This document shows, piece by piece, positions 1 through 5,518 of a stretch of DNA of 5,701 nucleotides. Source of the stretch: Clostridiaceae bacterium (lineage in GTDB: Bacteria; Bacillota; Clostridia; Saccharofermentanales; UBA5734); the NCBI GenBank assembly GCA_012729935.1, contig JAAYBY010000230.1, forward strand, positions 1-5,701, given 5' to 3'. The notes below the pieces were generated by a model. It was given only the letters and a program-made list of their open reading frames with translations, had not been told where the DNA came from and searched no databases. The position numbers were made by a program, and so were the translations under genes. Position 1 is the stretch's first letter; every line of letters begins with the position of its first letter.

Positions 1-495
1 AACGTGATTCGCGCTGTCAACGCCAATGCCAAGGTCGATATTCCTGATGTCATGGTCGACCAGGAAGTGGATCGCATGGTCGATGAGCAAAGCAACCAGA
101 TGCGTTATCAGGGAATTGAACTGGACCAGTACTTAAGCTATCTTGGCCAGACCCTTGATACGTTTAAAGAGCAGCTTCGTGATTCAGCCAGGGAGCGTGT
201 ACAGACGAGGCTCGTACTTGAAGCCGTCTCTGAGGCACAGGCTGTTGAGGCGACTGAGGAAGAAATTGAGGAAGAAATCGGAAAGATGGCAAAAATGTAC
301 CAGATGGAAGCTGATGAGCTGAAGAAGCGAATTCCTGAAGGTGAAGACAATTTTGTCGCTGAAGCGATTATTCATCGTAAAACAGTTGAGTGGCTGGTTT
401 CGAAAGCAGTTCCAACTGCTGCACCGGAGCCGGTAGCAGACGATAGTGAAGAAGAAAAACAGGCAGAGTTACCTGCTGAACCGGAAACAACCTGA
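1..495 (+). CDS. tig: Trigger factor, C-terminal part (5' truncated by window edge)
   Basis: Ribosome-associated folding chaperone with peptidyl-prolyl isomerase activity. Only about the last 164 residues are present; the ribosome-binding and PPIase domains lie upstream of the window. The reading frame is open from base 1, and the GTG at 4 is an internal valine codon, not a start. What is visible is the helical C-terminal substrate-cradle domain. Its pattern is typical of the family: an IPDVMVDQEVDRM helix, then YLGQTLDTFKEQLRDSA, RVQTRLVLEAVSE, an acidic helix (TEEEIEEEIGKMAKMYQM) and a closing RKTVEWLVSKAV. A poorly conserved acidic, Pro/Ala/Glu-rich tail of about 27 residues ends the protein, as in many Firmicutes homologues. 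It lies 55 bases upstream of clpP, the usual order in Bacillota. Identity is confident from both sequence pattern and context. Confidence 0.93.
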   Translation, partial: NVIRAVNANAKVDIPDVMVDQEVDRMVDEQSNQMRYQGIELDQYLSYLGQTLDTFKEQLRDSARERVQTRLVLEAVSEAQAVEATEEEIEEEIGKMAKMYQMEADELKKRIPEGEDNFVAEAIIHRKTVEWLVSKAVPTAAPEPVADDSEEEKQAELPAEPETT

Positions 496-550
496 GAACG
501 GAAACCGGATCAAGCGGAATATCTGTTGATACTGAAAGGAGCGCTTACCT

Positions 551-1135
551 ATGAGCTTAGTACCAATTGTAATTGAACAAACAAATCGCGGTGAACGTTC
601 ATATGATATTTATTCAAGACTGTTGAAGGAGCGGATCATCATCCTCAGCGACGAGGTGAATTCCGTGACAGCCAGCCTGATTACAGCCCAGCTGCTTTTT
701 CTTGAGGCTGAAGACCCGGATAAGGACATCCAATTTTATATCAACAGCCCGGGCGGCGAAGTTTCGTCCGGCTTGATGATTTATGACACCATGCAGTACA
801 TCAAGGCAGATGTCCAGACCATTTGTATGGGTATGGCCGCCAGTATGGGCGCTTTCCTGTTGGCTGCCGGTACGATCGGCAAACGTTTTGCTTTGCCAAA
901 TGCCGAGATTATGATTCATCAGCCGTCAGGCGGTGCGCAAGGCCAGGCATCCGATATTCATATCGCGGCAGAGCACATTATCAAAATGCGTGAGCGGTTG
1001 AATCGAATTCTGGCAGAGCGCAGCAACCAGCCGCTTGAAAAAATTGCGATTGATACAGAGCGTGACACCTGGATGACGGCAGAAGAAGCCATCGCTTACG
1101 GGATCGTCGATAAAATCATGGACAAGAGGGCTTAA
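551..1135 (+). CDS. clpP: ATP-dependent Clp protease proteolytic subunit ClpP
   Basis: Serine peptidase of family S14. It forms a two-ring tetradecamer in the cytoplasm and degrades proteins fed to it by ClpX and related unfoldases. The length (194 aa) is normal. The catalytic triad is intact: Ser98 in GMAASMG, His123 in MIHQPSGG and Asp172 in TERDTWM. The oxyanion-strand motif INSPGGEV (64-71) is also present. The N-terminus (MSLVPIVIEQTNRGER) is the short axial-loop form typical of Firmicutes, without a long propeptide. The ATG at 551 is preceded by AAAGGAG at 535-541 with 9 bases of spacing, which fixes the start. The next gene, clpX, begins 2 bases after the stop, so the two are almost certainly co-transcribed and made together as partners. 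No CtsR-type direct repeat or CIRCE element was seen in the 55-base gap upstream. Confidence 0.98.
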   Translation: MSLVPIVIEQTNRGERSYDIYSRLLKERIIILSDEVNSVTASLITAQLLFLEAEDPDKDIQFYINSPGGEVSSGLMIYDTMQYIKADVQTICMGMAASMGAFLLAAGTIGKRFALPNAEIMIHQPSGGAQGQASDIHIAAEHIIKMRERLNRILAERSNQPLEKIAIDTERDTWMTAEEAIAYGIVDKIMDKRA

Positions 1136-1137
1136 TC

Positions 1138-2502
1138 ATGTCAGATGACACCAATAAAGGAAAGGGCAACAGCCGCGGGAATAAGCGCAGCGGTGACGGC
1201 GAGAGCGAAGAACGTTATCAGACGATCAGCTGTTCTTTCTGTGGTAAAACGGACCAGCAGGTCGCGAGACTGATTGCGGGACCTGGTGTCTTCATCTGCA
1301 ATGAGTGTGTTGCTCTTTGCGAAGAGATTTTGGAAGACGGACTGGCAGAAAATAAAGACAAGAACGAATCAGAAAAACACTGGTCTGACTTGATGTCCCC
1401 GGCAAAAATCAAGGAGGCGCTTGATCAGTATGTAATTGGACAGGATCGCGCGAAAAAAGCATTATCTGTCGCAGTGTACAATCACTATAAGCGAGTCTAT
1501 GCGGAAGCAGAAGCACCATCGAAAGACACTGCCGGTTCAGCGGGAGAAGCAGGCGAGTCGAGTGAAACGGTTGAGCTGGCAAAGAGCAATATCCTGATGA
1601 TCGGTCCGACCGGCAGCGGAAAAACGCTGTTGGCACAAACATTGGCCAGGATTCTCGATGTTCCGTTCGCGATCGCTGATGCGACTGCTCTGACAGAAGC
1701 AGGTTATGTCGGTGAGGATGTCGAAAACATTTTGCTGAAACTCATCCAGAACGCTGATTTTGATATCGAGCGCGCCCAGCGGGGCATCATTTACATCGAT
1801 GAAATTGACAAGATAACGCGCAAAACGGACAACCCGTCCATAACCAGGGATGTCAGCGGCGAAGGCGTTCAACAGGCACTGTTGAAAATTCTCGAGAGTG
1901 CCGTGGCAAACGTACCGCCTCAGGGCGGCCGCAAACACCCTCACCAGGAATTCATCCAAATCGACACATCGAATATCCTGTTTATCTGCGGCGGAGCATT
2001 CGATGGACTGGAGAAAATCATCCAGAATCGGATTGGCAAAAAATCAATTGGATTCGGTGCGGTCATCGAAAACCATAAAGAAAAGGAACTCGGTCAGGTC
2101 TTAACCGAAACGATGCCGCAGGATCTGTTGAAATACGGACTGATCCCGGAATTTGTCGGTCGTCTGCCCGTAATTGTCACACTGGAAGGATTAACGGAGG
2201 AGATGCTGATCCGCATCTTGCAGGAGCCGCGAAATGCCTTGCTGAAGCAGTATCAGAAACTCTTTGACTACGATGGGGTCAAACTGTCCTTTGAACCGGA
2301 CGCGGTACAGGAAATAGCCAAACAGGCGATTGAACGCAGTACCGGAGCACGGGGGCTTCGTGGTATTCTCGAAGATATTATGCTGGATATCATGTTTGAC
2401 ATTCCATCACGCGACGATGTTGCCCAATGCATCATCACCAAAGACAGCGTCATCGGCAAAAAACCACCGGAGATCATTTTAAAACCCGAGAAAACAGCTT
2501 GA
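1138..2502 (+). CDS. clpX: ATP-dependent Clp protease ATP-binding subunit ClpX
   Basis: Hexameric AAA+ unfoldase that recognises tagged or native substrates, unfolds them and threads them into ClpP. Length is 454 aa, slightly longer than the usual 410-425. Domains in order: an N-terminal C4 zinc-binding domain with Cys32, Cys35, Cys54 and Cys57; Walker A GPTGSGKT (156-163); pore-1 loop GYVG (189-192); Walker B with Asp221-Glu222; pore-2 loop RKHP (265-268); the IGF loop that docks on ClpP (304-306); a probable arginine finger at Arg342; and sensor-2 GARGLR (403-408). All functional motifs are intact. Extra length comes from a longer Ser/Lys-rich N-terminus and from an Ala/Glu/Ser/Gly-rich insertion at about 122-145, between the first AAA+ helix and Walker A. 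The start is set by the position 2 bases after clpP and by a weak AAGAGGG at 1124-1130. A terminator follows 23 bases after the stop. Confidence 0.98.
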   Translation: MSDDTNKGKGNSRGNKRSGDGESEERYQTISCSFCGKTDQQVARLIAGPGVFICNECVALCEEILEDGLAENKDKNESEKHWSDLMSPAKIKEALDQYVIGQDRAKKALSVAVYNHYKRVYAEAEAPSKDTAGSAGEAGESSETVELAKSNILMIGPTGSGKTLLAQTLARILDVPFAIADATALTEAGYVGEDVENILLKLIQNADFDIERAQRGIIYIDEIDKITRKTDNPSITRDVSGEGVQQALLKILESAVANVPPQGGRKHPHQEFIQIDTSNILFICGGAFDGLEKIIQNRIGKKSIGFGAVIENHKEKELGQVLTETMPQDLLKYGLIPEFVGRLPVIVTLEGLTEEMLIRILQEPRNALLKQYQKLFDYDGVKLSFEPDAVQEIAKQAIERSTGARGLRGILEDIMLDIMFDIPSRDDVAQCIITKDSVIGKKPPEIILKPEKTA

Positions 2503-2525
2503 TTTTGTCGCTTTTTGTCGTTAAC

Positions 2526-2554
2526 AGAGCATCCGTTCGGGTGCTCTTTTTTTT
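2526..2554 (+). terminator. Rho-independent terminator after clpX
   Basis: A 9-bp stem pairs 2526-2534 (AGAGCATCC) with 2539-2547 (GGGTGCTCT) around a GTTC loop, with one G-T pair, followed by T through 2554 (8 T counting the last stem base). This is the classic intrinsic terminator form. It separates the tig-clpP-clpX block from the Tad-type operon and argues against translation initiating upstream of it for the next gene. Confidence 0.9.
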
Positions 2555-2573
2555 ATGCTGTACATAGCACAAC

Positions 2574-2580
2574 AAAGGAG
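2574..2580 (+). promoter_or_regulatory. Ribosome binding site of the kinase-TadZ gene
   Basis: AAAGGAG sits 6 bases upstream of the ATG at 2587. It decides the start: an in-frame TTG at 2515 would give 24 more residues but would place the terminator hairpin inside the coding region and has no comparable site upstream. Confidence 0.85.
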
Positions 2581-2586
2581 CGATAC

Positions 2587-4272
2587 ATGATACTTCCGAC
2601 TATCACAATCAAACCTCATCTGGTGATCCGAACACTGAATGCCGGAAGCATTGTAGAGGAAACGGCCGGTCGGCGGAAATATGTTTTAAAGCGTGCCTCT
2701 GAATTCTGTGATCATACGGTCGCTTGCTTTCTGCATCAAGTCTTTCATCCGGGTCTTCCGAAATGCCTGGGCGAAATGACAGGCTCAGACGATCTCCGGT
2801 ATTATGTTTTCGAGTATCAGGCCGGTCAGACGCTCGATCAGTGGAAGAAGAAAACGGAGGATTGTGAACAAACCAATCATAGACTGCTTGCGCTCATGAT
2901 CGAATGGGGGCAGATCTTGTCATTTCTTCATCAGAATGGAGACAAACCAGTCATTCACTGTGATATTAAGCCAGGAAATCTGATTGTAACGGATGATGAT
3001 CACGCGTTCCTCATTGATTTTGGTTCAGCCAGACGAATAAATCAACCGGCGGATCAAATCGATTCACCCGTTCGTCAGGCTGCAACACCATCTTATGCTG
3101 CACCTGAACTGCTGAGAGGCGAACCTCAGCCTGAAAGTGACTTATACGCGCTGGGTTTAACTTTTCTAGTTCTGATAACGGCTCAATCACCGGAAAATGT
3201 CCGTTCCATACCTCTGAAAGAGCAGCTTCCATCGGCTTGTCCTGAATGGCTGAGGGTTTTTGGTATCTGCCTTCATTCAGATCCTGTTCAAAGATATTCG
3301 AGTGTAGACCTGCTGGTACAGGATCTTATTTCTATTGACCAGAATCCGGCGTGTAGATGGCCGGTTATCAGGTCGCGTCAGGGCGATTTGCCCGCGAAAC
3401 AGATAGTCACTTCAAAAACGCAAACCCAGACAGTCAGCCGGTCATCAGAACAGTCTGTTCGAGCTCCGTTTCTCTGTGTCTGGGGGAATTCTGCCTGTGG
3501 CTGTGAATTGGCCTGTGCACTGGCAGATCAGTATTCGGTGCTCGTTTTTGATGCCGACTTGCTCAATTTACAGGCAGATCTTTTACTTGGCAAACCAAGA
3601 CACGAAAAAAGTTCATCCGGATCACATCGGGATCAAGGAATCGATTTGACCGTCACCGCGGTCGAGACGATTACACCACAGGCAATTCAGTACTATTCGC
3701 AGAAAACAGCAAGATCAAACGTTCACCTGCTCAAATGCATCAACCAGATCGAGGATTATGCATTCTGTAAAGTGGAAACAATGAGTCGTGTGATTCAATC
3801 AGCCTGCCTGACGACTGAATTACTGATTGTTTTGTGTTCGTCCAGTGTTTTTGATGCCTATACCTGCTATTGCCTGCTCACTGCAGATCAGATTATTGCA
3901 CCCGTCAGAGGGGATTTAGCATCATTCCGTATGATAAATCAGGCCGTGGAATTTTTAGTGAAGCAATACCAGTTCCAATCTGACCGACTTGATTATATCG
4001 CGTTCAATTATCTTGATACAGCAGATCTCAGTGTCGGTACGATGAGTGAACTTTGTCAGGGACATCTCACAGCCTGTATCTCAGAGACATCCGCCAGACG
4101 TTCGCATCAATACAGCCGGATACCCTACGCTGTCAGAATGAGTCCGAAAACAGAGAGAGAGTATGTTCGATTAACCAGGCGGTTTTCTCCTGGCTTTCAA
4201 TTGAGAAAGGAACACACTGATGCCAGTCGTGCAATCCCATCTGTGGATGACCACCCAAATCAGAGCGCATAA
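2587..4272 (+). CDS. Hanks-type Ser/Thr protein kinase fused to a degenerate CpaE/TadZ-like (MinD-fold) domain
   Basis: Predicted cytosolic protein of 561 aa with no signal peptide or membrane segment. Residues about 10-255 are a eukaryotic-like kinase: ATP-anchoring Lys35 (YVLK), catalytic loop HCDIKPGN with Asp126, Lys128 and Asn131, DFG at 144-146, APE at 172-174, Asp185 in SDLYALG and Arg236 in DPVQRYS. The glycine loop (LNAGSIV, 18-23) is degenerate, no helix-C Glu is obvious, and Cys replaces Arg in HRD. A Ser/Thr/Gln linker (about 263-292) follows. Residues about 293-540 resemble CpaE/TadZ: strand LCVWG, helix ELACALA, VLVFDADLLNLQADLLLG (317-334) matching the MinD-type VLLIDADL segment, then TADQIIAPVRGDLASFRMINQAVEFL-like order and the IAFNY strand. 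The P-loop equivalent GNSACGCEL lacks Lys and Thr, and the Walker B Asp is missing, so this half probably does not hydrolyse ATP. It is the first gene of the Tad operon and overlaps the CpaF gene by 53 bases. Kinase call strong; TadZ call moderate. Confidence 0.85.
   Translation: MILPTITIKPHLVIRTLNAGSIVEETAGRRKYVLKRASEFCDHTVACFLHQVFHPGLPKCLGEMTGSDDLRYYVFEYQAGQTLDQWKKKTEDCEQTNHRLLALMIEWGQILSFLHQNGDKPVIHCDIKPGNLIVTDDDHAFLIDFGSARRINQPADQIDSPVRQAATPSYAAPELLRGEPQPESDLYALGLTFLVLITAQSPENVRSIPLKEQLPSACPEWLRVFGICLHSDPVQRYSSVDLLVQDLISIDQNPACRWPVIRSRQGDLPAKQIVTSKTQTQTVSRSSEQSVRAPFLCVWGNSACGCELACALADQYSVLVFDADLLNLQADLLLGKPRHEKSSSGSHRDQGIDLTVTAVETITPQAIQYYSQKTARSNVHLLKCINQIEDYAFCKVETMSRVIQSACLTTELLIVLCSSSVFDAYTCYCLLTADQIIAPVRGDLASFRMINQAVEFLVKQYQFQSDRLDYIAFNYLDTADLSVGTMSELCQGHLTACISETSARRSHQYSRIPYAVRMSPKTEREYVRLTRRFSPGFQLRKEHTDASRAIPSVDDHPNQSA
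4206..4211 (+). promoter_or_regulatory. Ribosome binding site of the cpaF-like gene, inside the upstream gene
   Basis: AAAGGA lies 8 bases before the ATG at 4220 and within the 3' end of the kinase-TadZ gene. It favours 4220 over the in-frame ATG at 4247 and so supports a real 53-base overlap between the two genes. Confidence 0.75.
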
Positions 4273-5518
4273 TCGCACGTTTCTGTATCAGCGGAACCCG
4301 AACAAAAAACCGGATTTACCGCTTGACTGCGAAGCCGAACCGAATCTTCTCGATTTGTCGTCAGCGGTCTGCAGGCTGATCTTGGAGAATGACGCGGCGA
4401 TTGTGGCAGCTGCTGCCGGTCATACTGCGTCGCGCGACAGCTTGATGGATCTCATCGCACGTCGAGCTGAGCAAATCAGCTCGCGAGCGGGATTTTTCAA
4501 ACGTGAGATTCAAAATTGCGTAATCGATTTTCTGTTTGGCTATGGCCCCCTCCAGTCATTAATCGACGATCCGTCAATTTCTGACATTGATGGGACAGGT
4601 CCGGACTCGTTTTCTGTAACGCGTCAGGGTGTCCGGCAGTTTGTGCCTACGTCATTTTCTGACGAGAAGACCTACGACACCTTTTGCAGGCTTCTGATCA
4701 TCCGTAACGGCGGCATTATAAACGAGAATGACAGTCATTGCCGGGTGACAGATGAGCGTTATCGTCTGAGAATTAATGTAACGGTTCCACCCAGAAGCAT
4801 ACCTTATCCGGCGATCAGCATCAGAAAACATCCCGTGCATTCGTTAAAACTAGACGATCTCGTCCGTTTGAAGATGATGGATCAGAACCTGAGCTGGCAG
4901 ATCAGCAGATGGGCTCAGAGTGGTCGGTCTGTCATGATCTGCGGCAAAGGCGCAGCAGGCAAGACAACACTCCTGCGTGCATGGATCGAAGCGATGCCCG
5001 AACTTGATCGAGTTCTGGTCGCGGAAAGCGATTCTGAACTTTATCCGGAAAAGAAGTGCTGCCTTTTGCAGCGTGTCAAACGGAAAGAAGAAGGTGGCCG
5101 TCCGGTCTGTTTGTTTGATTTGGTCCGGGACGGGCTGACCCTGTCACTGGATGCATACTGTGTCGGGGAAATTGTTGATGAGGAAGCGATGGCTATGATT
5201 CATGCGGCGTTTTCCGGACACAGGTGTCTGGCCACGATTCACGCCGAACAGGCATCTGATGTTCCTGACCGGCTGATGACGCTGGCACGTCCCTCTGCTT
5301 CAGGTGAATCAGACCGGACACTACGGCGGATGATTGGTGCCGGACTGGATCTGATTATCCTGCTCGACCGGTTTAAAATTCGAGAAATCATTGCTGTTCG
5401 AGGATATCTGGAAGGAGATGATCGATATGATCTGGAAACGGTCTGGTTCGAAACGGATCATCAGACAACAGACGCTTCAGCTGGTGAGTGCACTCAATCG
5501 CTGGTGTCAGGTTCGTGA
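4220..5518 (+). CDS. cpaF: CpaF/TadA-family secretion ATPase (type II/IV secretion NTPase, Tad pilus motor)
   Basis: Hexameric cytoplasmic ATPase expected to power assembly of a Tad/Flp pilus or a related secretion apparatus through the TadB/TadC membrane proteins. Length is 432 aa, usual for the family. Seen in order: a variable N-terminus (1-70); an N-terminal domain with FLFGYGPLQSLIDDPSISDI (105-123), the family's GPLE-LLxDPxVTEI signature; a central strand block with RINVTVPP and ISIRKHP (199-205); Walker A GKGAAGKTT (242-250, Lys248); a divergent Asp-box AESDSEL (268-274); LVRDGLTLSLD leading to Walker B GEIVDEEA (316-323, Glu317); and the His box GHRCLATIHAE (333-343). Val319 stands where most family members have Arg (GEVRG/GEIRG). 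The start is fixed by AAAGGA at 4206-4211. It overlaps the upstream kinase-TadZ gene by 53 bases and the downstream TadB-like gene by 92 bases, implying translational coupling. Pilus versus secretion use cannot be decided here because no pilin is in view. Confidence 0.92.
   Translation: MPVVQSHLWMTTQIRAHNRTFLYQRNPNKKPDLPLDCEAEPNLLDLSSAVCRLILENDAAIVAAAAGHTASRDSLMDLIARRAEQISSRAGFFKREIQNCVIDFLFGYGPLQSLIDDPSISDIDGTGPDSFSVTRQGVRQFVPTSFSDEKTYDTFCRLLIIRNGGIINENDSHCRVTDERYRLRINVTVPPRSIPYPAISIRKHPVHSLKLDDLVRLKMMDQNLSWQISRWAQSGRSVMICGKGAAGKTTLLRAWIEAMPELDRVLVAESDSELYPEKKCCLLQRVKRKEEGGRPVCLFDLVRDGLTLSLDAYCVGEIVDEEAMAMIHAAFSGHRCLATIHAEQASDVPDRLMTLARPSASGESDRTLRRMIGAGLDLIILLDRFKIREIIAVRGYLEGDDRYDLETVWFETDHQTTDASAGECTQSLVSGS
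5412..5417 (+). promoter_or_regulatory. Ribosome binding site of the TadB-like gene, inside cpaF
   Basis: AAGGAG lies 9 bases before the ATG at 5427, deep inside the 3' end of the cpaF-like gene. It is the best initiation signal in this frame, better than the internal GTG at 5484 or ATG at 5571, neither of which has a comparable site. Confidence 0.75.

Noticed and set aside
496..550. CtsR or CIRCE heat-shock operator upstream of clpP
   Set aside because: The gap has neither the GTCAAA-type direct repeat nor the TTAGCACTC/GAGTGCTAA inverted repeat. GATACT at 528-533 is -10-like but has no -35 partner.
1537..1959. 140-codon open frame on the minus strand inside clpX
   Set aside because: It is the antisense shadow of a highly conserved gene, with no recognisable protein pattern or initiation signal.
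2526..2547. CIRCE-like inverted repeat after clpX
   Set aside because: The arms (AGAGCATCC/GGGTGCTCT) differ from the CIRCE consensus, the loop is 4 rather than 9 bases, and the T-run makes it a terminator.
2515..2586. Upstream TTG start extending the kinase-TadZ protein by 24 residues
   Set aside because: The extension runs through the clpX terminator hairpin and T-run, has no ribosome binding site, and encodes an unconserved peptide; ATG 2587 with AAAGGAG at 6 bases is clearly better.
4247..4249. In-frame ATG as alternative cpaF start, shortening the overlap
   Set aside because: No ribosome binding site lies before it, whereas ATG 4220 has AAAGGA at 8 bases.
4200..4280. Frameshift or pseudogene at the kinase-TadZ/cpaF boundary
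   Set aside because: Both frames have sensible ends, cpaF has its own ribosome binding site and domain start, and neither family expects the two proteins to be joined.
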